From assembly GCF_003390375.1 (NCBI RefSeq), contig NZ_QUOT01000001.1:3162001-3226000 (forward strand): a stretch of 64,000 bases of DNA, written 5' to 3'. Position numbers and translations under genes: made by a program. Shown here piece after piece: positions 1-8,331 of the stretch (within the stretch, counting starts at the first letter, position 1; every line of letters starts with the position of its first letter). The notes under the pieces were generated by a model. The model made no database searches. It was not told the origin of the DNA and saw nothing but the letters and a program-made list of their open reading frames with translations. This stretch comes from Thalassotalea euphylliae (lineage in GTDB: Bacteria; Pseudomonadota; Gammaproteobacteria; Enterobacterales; Alteromonadaceae).

Positions 1-631
1 TCAGCAATTCAATGACTTTATCAGCGCGAGTTTTAGCGTCATTCATATCTTGTTGGTTAGGTTCTGGTGGGAACTCAATTAAGATATGACCAAGGTTATA
101 TTCAATGTCTTGGTTGGTTTGTGCTTTCATTTCATCAAGCAAATTCGCAACTTCTTGCGGCGAAATATAAACGCGGCGACGCACATTAGCGCGGCGGACT
201 TCGCCAGAAATTAGCTCAGTACGTATGTTTTCGCGGTATTTTTCATAGTTAACCCCTTCAGCAACTAATGCTTCGCGGAACTGGCTTAAAGTCAGCTTGT
301 TCTCACGTGCCATGTTGTTGATAGTTTCGTCTAACTGGGCGTCGCTAATTTGTACACCCATACGCTCGCCCATTTGCAGCATCAGGCTGTCGTTGATTAA
401 TTTATCCATTACCTGAGTGCGCAAAGCACGATCTGAAGGCAAGGCTTGGTTATTGCGCTCAGCGTTGCCTTTAATATTGTCTAGTAAGTCTTTGACTTCC
501 GATTCCAATACCACGCCTGAGTTGACGATGGCAGCGACTTTGTCAAGCTCTACAACTTCAGCCTTAGCGCTGCTCAGCAGACTTAGCATCATTGAAGATA
601 CTAAAGTGATTGCGGTTAACGTTTTCTTCAT
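1..631 (-). CDS. surA: SurA periplasmic chaperone/peptidyl-prolyl isomerase, N-terminal part
   Basis: Chaperone that escorts unfolded outer-membrane proteins through the periplasm. The gene enters from the left edge, so only about 210 residues are visible. The protein opens with a Sec signal peptide ending near the Ala-Lys-Ala residues about 24 in, followed by the SurA N-domain start (VVELDKVAAIVNSGVVLES) and its helical chaperone fold; the rotamase domains begin just before the window edge. The start ATG at 629-631 lies 12 bases after the lptD stop, and the lptD-surA order is the usual gammaproteobacterial operon. Identification is from the motif and context; the C-terminal part is not visible. 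Confidence 0.93.
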   Translation of the reverse strand, partial: MKKTLTAITLVSSMMLSLLSSAKAEVVELDKVAAIVNSGVVLESEVKDLLDNIKGNAERNNQALPSDRALRTQVMDKLINDSLMLQMGERMGVQISDAQLDETINNMARENKLTLSQFREALVAEGVNYEKYRENIRTELISGEVRRANVRRRVYISPQEVANLLDEMKAQTNQDIEYNLGHILIEFPPEPNQQDMNDAKTRADKVIELL

Positions 632-643
632 GAAATTAACTTC

Positions 644-2923
644 TTAATTATTGAGAAAGTATGGGCGTTTATAGCCAAAAATACTCGAATTAAACATATC
701 TTGTGTGCCAACAGTGGTTGTTTGGCCACCAAACCCTTTGATGACAAACTCTAGCACGAATCCACTATTGAATTCATCGCGGTTTTCAATGCCAAAATTT
801 TCGCTATCAACATTTGAGTTGATATGGCGATGGTAGGCGATTCGAACCGCCCAACAGCAGCTTTCATACTGAAAACCCGCGTAACTTTCCAGACTGCGTT
901 TTTGCTGGAGGTCTTGGGTAAAACGACCAACAAATTGCCATTCTGGATTTATTCTGACACTTGAAAGCAAAGAAAGTTGCTCAATACTAACACCGGATAC
1001 GTCACGTGAATACCTGTGGTTTATTTGGAAGATGTTATCGCGGCTTTGACGGTAGTCGACGTTGACTTGGCTTTTGTTCGTTGTGTCGGTCTCTGTGTTG
1101 TATTGAATGTTGCCACTAAACTGCCATTGCTCGTTGCCACGCACGAATAAGTCAGCAGCAAGCGATGATTTATCAGCCGCAACACCACGTGCATCATCAG
1201 CAGCAATATTACTGTCATTTAAGTACACAATGCGGCCAAGACTCATGCGAAACTGTTCAACATTAGCTTCATCTAATAAACGCGATGTTAAACCCCAAGA
1301 ATACTGATTCGCTTGGGCAATGCGGTCTAAACCACTGAAGCGGCGGTCTCTAAATAGCCCTTGGAAATCATCTTGCAATCTGGCTGTATCATAGAGGCCA
1401 ATGTTGTTTTGGTCTTTATCTGAAATGTATAAATACTGCAGCTGGGGTTCTAAGGTTTGGGTAAAGCTATTGCCAAAGTACTCGGCTTCACGATCAAAGT
1501 TTACACCACCATGAAAACGCACTTTCGGTAGCGTGCGCGTTACACTTTCTTCTAATTCACTGCCCAGCGGCACTTGCTCTTGGTCGTAGTAGGTATTCAG
1601 TACTTTAAACTCTGAATTAAAGAAGTACGCAGGTGTGGTAATCGGAATATTAAAGCCAGCTTCAATATGGTAGCGATTTGCTTCGACTAAATCGGGGTTA
1701 GGCGATTCAAAACGCGACAATTCAGAATAAACATCGAAACTAGCATCAAAAAAGCCGAGTGGAGTTACGCTTGAAAACTCAACTTGCGGCACGGTTTTGT
1801 AACTTGGTGTGTGATTACCTAAAACTTCAAAATCCTGCAACTTAATAAGTGCTTGCCAGTTTTCACCAAAGTAGGCGAGTTCACCTAGTTGATATAAGTA
1901 GGCATCATTGTCGTTGTAATGACGGCTACCAATATCGACTAGGTAGTTATCATCACTTATTGATGTGTAATCGATGTGAGCACGGAAGTTTTCTGAGAAG
2001 TTGCCAATGTGCTGATAACGCCACAAATAACGCGCGTCATTATTGGTTTGAATTTCGTCATCTTTGTGCAAGTACTCAAGGTCGATTTGGCCAAATTGAT
2101 CGTCGACCAAATAACGAAACTCAGTGAGCAACTGCAAGCCACGCTTTGACATATATCGCGGCGTAATGGTGGCATCGTAATTTTCAGCCAGGTTTAAGTA
2201 GTAAGGCAGCTCAATTTGAACACCAGAGTTGCCTGAAGATTTAAATGTTGGTTCAAGTAACCCTGATTTACGCTCGTTAGTGACCGGAAAGGAAAAATAA
2301 GGCACGTAAAGCACAGGAACTTCAAATAACTCTAATCTAGCGTTGTAGGCTTCACCTTGGTTCTCGGCAACCGAAATATTGATGGCACTGGCCTTAATTT
2401 GCCAATCAGGCACTTCACCGTGACATGTGGTAAAAGTGGAGTCGATTAAGGCTAAATTACCATCAGCAGTAATCACTAGCTTACCAGCACTACCATGGCC
2501 AGGGTTGTCAGCTAAATAATAGGAAGTATCAGCTAAAGCGGTTGAATTGTCGGCTTCTGAGGCTGACAACTGATTGGCAAATACATTAACACCGCTGTTT
2601 TGAAAGTGAATGGTGCCCGAGGCATTAATTTGCGCTTTTAGGCGATCAAAGGCAATTTCATCAGCACTAATTTTCTGCTCGCCTTTTACTAAAGTAACGC
2701 CACCACGAAAAACCGCAACTTGGTCTTTTTCAATGCTAGTGGTGCGAGAGCTGATACTGATGCTGTCTTTTTCCACAGCCTGTACAGGTACTTGAATGAC
2801 ATCAAATTCAGGTAATGGACAAATCAGACCGGTTGGAGCTTCAGCAGTTTGTTGTGCGATTGCTGGCGAGACAATAAGGTAACAGCTACTCGCTAATAAC
2901 AATTTTTTAGTTGGAAAAGGCAT
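644..2923 (-). CDS. lptD: LPS-assembly outer-membrane protein LptD
   Basis: Outer-membrane beta-barrel that, with LptE, inserts lipopolysaccharide into the outer leaflet. The 759-residue product has a signal peptide ending at about residue 23 (SPAIA-QQ), an OstA/LptA-like N-domain (roughly residues 55-190) and a large C-terminal barrel. The four cysteines needed for the family's interdomain disulfides are visible: Cys35, Cys167 and the adjacent pair Cys689-Cys690. Length matches the family. It is followed by surA on the same strand and is divergent from amgK. The start ATG at 2921-2923 begins a plausible signal peptide (MPFPTKKLLL). Confidence 0.97.
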   Translation of the reverse strand: MPFPTKKLLLASSCYLIVSPAIAQQTAEAPTGLICPLPEFDVIQVPVQAVEKDSISISSRTTSIEKDQVAVFRGGVTLVKGEQKISADEIAFDRLKAQINASGTIHFQNSGVNVFANQLSASEADNSTALADTSYYLADNPGHGSAGKLVITADGNLALIDSTFTTCHGEVPDWQIKASAINISVAENQGEAYNARLELFEVPVLYVPYFSFPVTNERKSGLLEPTFKSSGNSGVQIELPYYLNLAENYDATITPRYMSKRGLQLLTEFRYLVDDQFGQIDLEYLHKDDEIQTNNDARYLWRYQHIGNFSENFRAHIDYTSISDDNYLVDIGSRHYNDNDAYLYQLGELAYFGENWQALIKLQDFEVLGNHTPSYKTVPQVEFSSVTPLGFFDASFDVYSELSRFESPNPDLVEANRYHIEAGFNIPITTPAYFFNSEFKVLNTYYDQEQVPLGSELEESVTRTLPKVRFHGGVNFDREAEYFGNSFTQTLEPQLQYLYISDKDQNNIGLYDTARLQDDFQGLFRDRRFSGLDRIAQANQYSWGLTSRLLDEANVEQFRMSLGRIVYLNDSNIAADDARGVAADKSSLAADLFVRGNEQWQFSGNIQYNTETDTTNKSQVNVDYRQSRDNIFQINHRYSRDVSGVSIEQLSLLSSVRINPEWQFVGRFTQDLQQKRSLESYAGFQYESCCWAVRIAYHRHINSNVDSENFGIENRDEFNSGFVLEFVIKGFGGQTTTVGTQDMFNSSIFGYKRPYFLNN

Positions 2924-3095
2924 TCAGATCCCGAGGTTAATTTACAGCACAAAAACAGGTCGGTTATCCACACACTGTTGCGTTTGATTGTTATTGTTTT
3001 GCTAAACCCCGTTATAATATCGTAATTTTCAATAACTCGCTAATTGGTTATATTGACTTTTTAGTATTCAACCATTTTATATTCAGGGATTTTTC

Positions 3096-4142
3096 TTGTC
3101 TTTAGTTCCCCACGCAGTGCCCCGTATTAATGAATTAGCTCAATGGCTTGAACAATCGGGTTTTTCGTCACCTCAATTAGTCGCCATGACGGGCGATGCA
3201 GGCTTTCGTTGCTATTATCGATTTAGTTTTCAAAATATTGATTATATTGCGGTTGATGCCCCTCCTAAATACTGCAATAACAGTGCATTTTTAGCGATTG
3301 CCAATCAGCTTGCCGAGCAAAGTATTAACGTTCCTAAAATCTATGCTTATGATTTAGAAAAAGGTTTTTTCTGCTTGCAAGATTTTGGTCGTTGCCTATT
3401 GGCTGATGTACTAAGCGATGAGTCGATGCCAACTTGGTATCAAGAGGCCATTGATTTATTGCCAAGTATTGCGCAGACCGTAAAAACACCTGATATGCTT
3501 GTATTTGATCGCGCATTTGTGGAAACTGAGCTGTCGATATTTACTGAGTGGTTACTGGCGAAGTATTTAAGGCTCACATTAACTGCTGACGAACAAGCAA
3601 TGCTTGAGCAAAGCTTTGCTTGCCTTGTTGATAACATTCTAGAGCAGCCGCAAGTGTTTATGCATCGCGACTTTCACAGTCGTAACCTAATGGTGCTAGG
3701 CGACAAGCAGAGCAGCGCCGCTCAGCTTGGGGTGATTGATTTCCAAGATGCTGTACTTGGCCCGATTACTTATGATGTGGTGTCACTGTTACGTGACTGC
3801 TATGTTAAATGGCCTGCGGAGCAAATAGCGCCACTGTTCGAATATTTTGTCGCGCAAATGTCGCAAGCCAGTGTAACAACATCGCTAGCCGACATTCCGT
3901 TTACCACTTGGCAACGCTGGTTCGATCTAACCGGCTTGCAACGCCATATCAAAGCCAGTGGTATTTTTGCCCGATTGCTGCTTCGTGATAACAAAGCGGG
4001 TTATATCAAAGATATCCCACTTACCTTATCTTATATTGTTGATATTGCCAGCCAGTACGAAGAGCTTACGCCGTTAGCACAATTTGTTGAAAGCCGAGTG
4101 ATACCTGCCGTTGCTGAGCTTAATCAGGAGCAAGTTTCGTGA
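3096..4142 (+). CDS. amgK: N-acetylmuramate/N-acetylglucosamine anomeric kinase AmgK
   Basis: Phosphorylates the anomeric carbon of MurNAc/GlcNAc in the peptidoglycan-recycling route that bypasses de novo UDP-MurNAc synthesis. The 348-residue protein has the aminoglycoside-phosphotransferase fold: a catalytic loop around residues 189-198 (HRDFHSRNLM) and the metal-binding IDFQD motif near 213. The start is a TTG preceded by AGGGA with about seven bases spacing; the nearest in-frame ATG is far inside conserved sequence. Its stop overlaps the next gene by four bases, and that gene encodes the next step (MurU), which strongly supports AmgK rather than another APH-fold kinase. Confidence 0.93.
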   Translation: MSLVPHAVPRINELAQWLEQSGFSSPQLVAMTGDAGFRCYYRFSFQNIDYIAVDAPPKYCNNSAFLAIANQLAEQSINVPKIYAYDLEKGFFCLQDFGRCLLADVLSDESMPTWYQEAIDLLPSIAQTVKTPDMLVFDRAFVETELSIFTEWLLAKYLRLTLTADEQAMLEQSFACLVDNILEQPQVFMHRDFHSRNLMVLGDKQSSAAQLGVIDFQDAVLGPITYDVVSLLRDCYVKWPAEQIAPLFEYFVAQMSQASVTTSLADIPFTTWQRWFDLTGLQRHIKASGIFARLLLRDNKAGYIKDIPLTLSYIVDIASQYEELTPLAQFVESRVIPAVAELNQEQVS

Positions 4143-4894
4143 GAGCCATGATATTAGCGGCTGGCCGTGGTGAGCGAATGAGACCATTAACTGACCATAC
4201 GCCTAAGCCCTTGCTTGAAGTTAAAGGAAAAGCACTGATTGAATATCACCTAGAGCAACTCAATCAGCTTGGTATTACTGATGTGGTAATTAACCATGCG
4301 TGGCTAGGAGAGCAATTCCCACAAAAGCTAGGTAATGGCAGTAAATATGGCGTAAACATTCACTATAGTGCTGAGTCTGATGGCGCATTAGAAACCGCTG
4401 GCGGCATTATTAAAGCACTGCCACTACTAGAAAATACGTTAGATGAAAAGATATCAACTGCCAATACAGCGCAAGAGCCATTTTTAGTCATTAATGGCGA
4501 TGTGTTTTTATCTGAACAACTAACTCAGTTGCCTAAGTTAGCTGAAGATAAATTGGCGCACTTGTGGCTTGTTGAAAATCCTGAACATAACCCAGAAGGT
4601 GACTTTTACTTGCATGACGGATTGGTCATAAATGACTTTGCTGACAATGCAACGCGGTTTACTTTTAGTGGTATTGCTCTGTATCGACCGGCGTTTTTTA
4701 CCGCACTGGCGAATGAACCAGCTCAAAAGAGCGAGCCTGTGCAAAAGAGCGAGCCAGCGCAAAAATTAGCATTAGGGCCGTCACTGCGTGCTTTAGCGGC
4801 GCAGCATCGAATTTCGGGTGAGTTATTAAATGTTGGCTGGACAGATGTGGGTACTCCAGAGCGATTAGCCTTGCTTAACCAAACAGCGGAATAA
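4139..4894 (+). CDS. murU: N-acetylmuramate alpha-1-phosphate uridylyltransferase MurU
   Basis: Transfers UMP from UTP to MurNAc-1-phosphate to give UDP-MurNAc, using the AmgK product. The N-terminus has the nucleotidyltransferase signature LAAGRGERMRPLT and the substrate Lys in TPKPLLEV (residues 6-28); a metal-binding Asp is in VINGDVF. It starts GTG at 4139, four bases inside amgK, so the pair is translationally coupled. At 251 residues it is somewhat longer than typical homologues; the excess lies in a Glu-Pro/Gln-Lys-Ser repeat tract around residues 194-210 and in a loop near residues 100-117. Confidence 0.92.
   Translation: MRAMILAAGRGERMRPLTDHTPKPLLEVKGKALIEYHLEQLNQLGITDVVINHAWLGEQFPQKLGNGSKYGVNIHYSAESDGALETAGGIIKALPLLENTLDEKISTANTAQEPFLVINGDVFLSEQLTQLPKLAEDKLAHLWLVENPEHNPEGDFYLHDGLVINDFADNATRFTFSGIALYRPAFFTALANEPAQKSEPVQKSEPAQKLALGPSLRALAAQHRISGELLNVGWTDVGTPERLALLNQTAE
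4717..4767 (+). repeat. 18-base tandem repeat inside murU
   Basis: Nearly three copies of an 18-base unit encode EPAQKS-EPVQKS-EPAQK. The copies differ at a few positions. The unit is a multiple of three, so copy-number change would keep the frame. It sits between the core fold and the C-terminal substrate-binding region of MurU. Confidence 0.75.
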
Positions 4895-4950
4895 GCATAT
4901 TCACAAGGCTTACAGCAAAAACAAACTAAGGATAAAGAGTAGGAACAAAG

Positions 4951-5772
4951 ATGCGAATTTGGGGTAAATTACTAGGCTTTCTGTTTGGCTTTATGCTCAC
5001 TAAAAATATATTTGGTGCGCTGCTCGGCCTATGGCTAGGGCACAGGTTTGACAAGGGCGTCGGTCTTAATTTCGAAAGCTTCAGTGTTAATGAGCAGGAT
5101 GAAATGACTCGCCAAGCGGCATTTTTCTATACCTCTTTTTCTGTGATGGGGCATATCGCGAAAGCCAAAGGACGAGTGACCGAGCACGAAATTGCTTTTG
5201 CTACCGCCTATATGAATAAGCTGGGTTTGAAAGGAGAATTACGCCAGCAAGCCCAAGAAGCATTTCGAGAGGGAAAAGTTGCTGGTTTTCCGCTAAAAGA
5301 GCGTTTGCAAAAATTTAAGCAAAGCTGTCGTGCCCGTAATGACTTGATGTTAATGTTTTTGGAAATCCAAATCCAAGTTGCCTTTGCTGATGGTTCACTT
5401 GACCCTGCAGAACGTGAAGTACTGCATAAAATTGCTGGCCATTTAGGTTTTTCAGCACAAGATTTAGATCGATTACTGGAAATGATTATTGCTGGTGAAT
5501 CTTTCCAGCGCCATCAACAGCAACAAAGTCGAGGCGGTCAGCACAGTAGACAAACCAGCGCTAAGTCTTTATTAAAAGATGCTTATAAAGTGCTTGGCGT
5601 GAGTGAATCTGCATCTAAACAGGAAGTGAAAAAAGCCTATAAAAAACTCATGTCGCAGCATCACCCCGACAAACTTGTTGCCAAAGGCTTACCAGCAGAA
5701 ATGATGGAATTAGCGAAACAAAAAACCCAAGATATTCAAGCCGCTTACGATCTAATTAATCGTCATTTGTAA
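4951..5772 (+). CDS. djlA: Membrane-anchored DnaJ co-chaperone DjlA
   Basis: Inner-membrane J-domain protein that stimulates DnaK ATPase. The 273 residues show the DjlA order: an N-terminal membrane segment with small residues (about 6-30, GKLLGFLFGFMLTKNIFGALLGLWLG), a central TerB-like helical domain (about 50-175), a Gln/Ser-rich linker (about 180-205), and a C-terminal J domain with the catalytic HPD tripeptide in QHHPDKL near residue 236. Length agrees with the family. It follows murU after 56 bases on the same strand and may be cotranscribed. Confidence 0.95.
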   Translation: MRIWGKLLGFLFGFMLTKNIFGALLGLWLGHRFDKGVGLNFESFSVNEQDEMTRQAAFFYTSFSVMGHIAKAKGRVTEHEIAFATAYMNKLGLKGELRQQAQEAFREGKVAGFPLKERLQKFKQSCRARNDLMLMFLEIQIQVAFADGSLDPAEREVLHKIAGHLGFSAQDLDRLLEMIIAGESFQRHQQQQSRGGQHSRQTSAKSLLKDAYKVLGVSESASKQEVKKAYKKLMSQHHPDKLVAKGLPAEMMELAKQKTQDIQAAYDLINRHL

Positions 5773-5882
5773 GCCAGAACTCTATTAAAACTCTGCCCTT
5801 TGCAAAAAGTGCCAGTGGTCTCTGCTAGTATAAATAAAAGAAACTATTGAAGAATGCTTTTGAGCTATTACAGGAGCACTTA

Positions 5883-6458
5883 ATGACTTCATCAATGCCT
5901 TTAAAAATTCAATTATTTGCTTGTGCAGCGCTACTTGCTTGCCTTTCGCCTAAGGCTGCCTTGGCAAGTGCTGCTGAAGATCGCAAAGAAATTAACGAGA
6001 TACGCACGCAAATACTGCAGCGCCTCTATAAAGAAGAGCCAAGCACGAAAGCACTTATTCGCAAAGCGGCTGGCTACGCAACCTTTTCAAATATCGGTGT
6101 TAATTTGATTTTTCTCTCTGCAGGCGGCGGTAGTGGTGTGGTTCGAGATAACGCTACAGGTCAAGACATTTATATGAAAATGGGTACGGCAGGCGTGGGT
6201 ATCGGCTTAGGTGTTAAAGATTTTAGCGCGGTGTTTGTGTTTCATTCGAAAAAGGCGCTAAATAATTTTGTTGAATACGGCTGGGACTTTTCTGGTCAAG
6301 CGGATGCCGCCGCTAAATCAGGCAAAAAAGGTAGTGAGGGCAGTGCTGCGGTAACCGTTATCAAGGAAGTGGATGTTTATCAAATGACTGAAAATGGCCT
6401 AGCCTTGCAAGCGACACTGCAAGGTACTAAATATTGGAAAAATGATAAATTGAACTAG
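5883..6458 (+). CDS. SYLF/YSC84-domain lipid-binding secreted protein
   Basis: Small periplasmic protein of the SYLF (YSC84) family, generally described as lipid-associated. The ATG at 5883 was chosen over an upstream TTG at 5847 because AGGAG lies at 5872-5876 and the resulting protein starts with a clean signal peptide (SMPLKIQLFACAALLACLS, cleavage near ALA-SA at about residue 29). The SYLF core is the Gly-rich stretch AGGGSGVV ... MGTAGVGIGLGVKDF followed by VFVFHSKKALNNFV. Function in this organism is not known. Confidence 0.85.
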   Translation: MTSSMPLKIQLFACAALLACLSPKAALASAAEDRKEINEIRTQILQRLYKEEPSTKALIRKAAGYATFSNIGVNLIFLSAGGGSGVVRDNATGQDIYMKMGTAGVGIGLGVKDFSAVFVFHSKKALNNFVEYGWDFSGQADAAAKSGKKGSEGSAAVTVIKEVDVYQMTENGLALQATLQGTKYWKNDKLN

Positions 6459-6471
6459 CGAGTAGATTTTC

Positions 6472-6510
6472 TGGTTATCGGTTAATTCTGATTATCGGTT
6501 AAGTCTGGTT
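6472..6510. repeat. 17-base tandem repeat between convergent genes
   Basis: Two imperfect 17-base units (TGGTTATCGGTTAATTC and TGATTATCGGTTAAGTC) and the start of a third lie between the convergent stops at 6458 and 6527. No hairpin with a T-tract was seen. It may be non-functional. Confidence 0.55.
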
Positions 6511-6526
6511 TACGCTATTTCTAACC

Positions 6527-7522
6527 CTACCAACCAACGGTGGTTAGCCAACCTTTAATTTCTTTCGCTAGGCGCTCTTCTGGGTAATAGCCCGCGCGGA
6601 AGTTGGTTAACTCTCGTTGGCGGTAGATGGGCTTTAATTCACGCTTAGCGGCTTTTTGGCGATCTTGAGCAAAGTATTTGATCCAGTGAACGTCTTTTTT
6701 CAGGACAATATCTAATACGGGTAGCTCAGAGTCTGCAATTTGCTCTGCTAAACGCTGATTACCTGCCGCGCTTTGTCGATGAGCGCTTAAGGTAATCAAG
6801 GCATTGGGCTGTTCAACGGCGGCTTGTTCATACAAATCAAGCAAAATAGCAGCGTTATTTCCTTGTGCTATTACTAAGAATACACCTGGGTACTCCGCTG
6901 CTTTCTCCATCACACTAGTAAGCATGGGCGCTAGTTGTTCAGCGTATTTCGTCAACATTTCCTTGTTTTCTTCGGCAGCCAGTGAAGGTTTTAGTTGCTG
7001 GCTAGGGTAGTTTTCCGGTTTAGTGATTGGCTGAATTGCAATCGTCGTCCAACCTTCATTGGGCAGGTGCTGGCGCAAAAAATTAATGGCGCGAGTATCG
7101 GTTGCTGCTTGGTTCCATTCAGGTAGTAAAATCGCGATACCGCGATCGGTACTGTGATTGTCGGGCTGTAGAATGGTCAGAAAATCTTCGGTACCTGCCA
7201 GCATAGGGTTGACTAAACTACTATCAAGGCTGCGTTCTATGTCTTGGGTAAACTGCTCGATAAGTGAAACTGGTGGGCGAATGTTGGGTTGGTCATCAGC
7301 CATATCCTTACCCGCCATATCTTTACCTGCAATGTCGCCACTTTTCATATCGCCGTCGGCCATGTTTTTGTCTTGCATGTTCTTTTCTTGCATTGACTTA
7401 TCTTGCATAGCACTGTCGCTCGCAGCCTGATCTGCATCTGGGGCTTGCTGTGCGTTAACACTTGTTGTGCTTAGTAATAAACTAATCGCGAAAAAGAAAA
7501 TGACAGAAATAGAATGCTTCAC
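6527..7522 (-). CDS. DUF3530 family protein (alpha/beta-hydrolase-like, exported)
   Basis: A 331-residue exported protein of the DUF3530 type. It has a signal peptide (about residues 1-24, ending VNA-QQ), then an unusual low-complexity tract at about residues 33-77 made of Met-Gln/Ala-Asp-Lys units (for example MQDKSMQEKNMQDKNM). The conserved domain follows, including LLPEWNQ, QHLPNEGWTTIAIQP and ALITLSAHR, reminiscent of an alpha/beta hydrolase without a clear GxSxG nucleophile elbow (AQGNNAA occupies that place). It lies convergent to the SYLF gene and upstream of nothing on its own strand except that gene's terminator region. Enzymatic function is not established. Confidence 0.8.
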   Translation of the reverse strand: MKHSISVIFFFAISLLLSTTSVNAQQAPDADQAASDSAMQDKSMQEKNMQDKNMADGDMKSGDIAGKDMAGKDMADDQPNIRPPVSLIEQFTQDIERSLDSSLVNPMLAGTEDFLTILQPDNHSTDRGIAILLPEWNQAATDTRAINFLRQHLPNEGWTTIAIQPITKPENYPSQQLKPSLAAEENKEMLTKYAEQLAPMLTSVMEKAAEYPGVFLVIAQGNNAAILLDLYEQAAVEQPNALITLSAHRQSAAGNQRLAEQIADSELPVLDIVLKKDVHWIKYFAQDRQKAAKRELKPIYRQRELTNFRAGYYPEERLAKEIKGWLTTVGW

Positions 7523-7618
7523 TTATCGATTACCTACCGAGTAACTATCTACCGAATAAACCATGTACCAAGCAGTTGGCGACATGCAAACAGGTTATCG
7601 GCCAATACTAACACGCCT

Positions 7619-8305
7619 TTAGGCTTGTGGAATATGGTCTTTAAACAGGCAAGGTGTGGTAAAGGTTAAACACTCTTTAGTTACAGGATGGGCTAGGGTT
7701 AGAGAGCTTGCATGTAGTTGCAGACGATTGCTTAGTGCTAATGCTTGGTCATGGGCATAAAGGCGATCGCCAATAATTGGGTGACCAAGGGCTAACATAT
7801 GCACCCGTAATTGATGGGAGCGACCAGTCACTGGCGTTAGCTCAACTAAGGCTGTTTCGCTTTCTTGGCGGATAAGCTGGTAGCGGGTCAGCGCTTTTTT
7901 ACCATGCTCATGATCGACTTTTTGTTTTGGTCGATTAGGCCAGTCACAAATGAGCGGTAAACTCACTTCGCCAGAAGGCTCGCTAAGTTGACCATAAACG
8001 CGAGCAAGGTAGCTTTTTTGTGTTTGACGCTTTTCGAACTGGCGACTGATATCGACATGAGCGGCTTTATTGATTGCCATCACAATAATACCTGATGTCG
8101 CCATATCTAAGCGGTGTACTATGGTTGCTGTTGGCAGCACCGACATTACGCGGTGCTGCAAACAATCCTGATGTTCAGCTAAACGACCGGGCACCGATAA
8201 AATGCCACTTTGCTTATTTAGCACGACCAAGTCATCGTCTTGAAAGATGATGTCTAAATAAGGTGACATCGGTGGTCGATAGATAAAATCAGGATTGGCT
8301 ACCAT
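7619..8305 (-). CDS. rluA: Dual-specificity rRNA/tRNA pseudouridine synthase RluA
   Basis: Isomerises uridine to pseudouridine at a 23S rRNA position and in the anticodon stem-loop of several tRNAs. The 228-residue protein lacks an S4 domain, as expected for RluA. The catalytic motif VHRLDMATSG carries the catalytic Asp at residue 67, and the later family motif TGRSHQLRVHM is intact near residue 160. It lies 26 bases downstream of rapA on the same strand, the same neighbour arrangement as in other gammaproteobacteria. Confidence 0.95.
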   Translation of the reverse strand: MVANPDFIYRPPMSPYLDIIFQDDDLVVLNKQSGILSVPGRLAEHQDCLQHRVMSVLPTATIVHRLDMATSGIIVMAINKAAHVDISRQFEKRQTQKSYLARVYGQLSEPSGEVSLPLICDWPNRPKQKVDHEHGKKALTRYQLIRQESETALVELTPVTGRSHQLRVHMLALGHPIIGDRLYAHDQALALSNRLQLHASSLTLAHPVTKECLTFTTPCLFKDHIPQA

Positions 8306-8331
8306 AACAACAAACTCTGCAAATACTCGGT

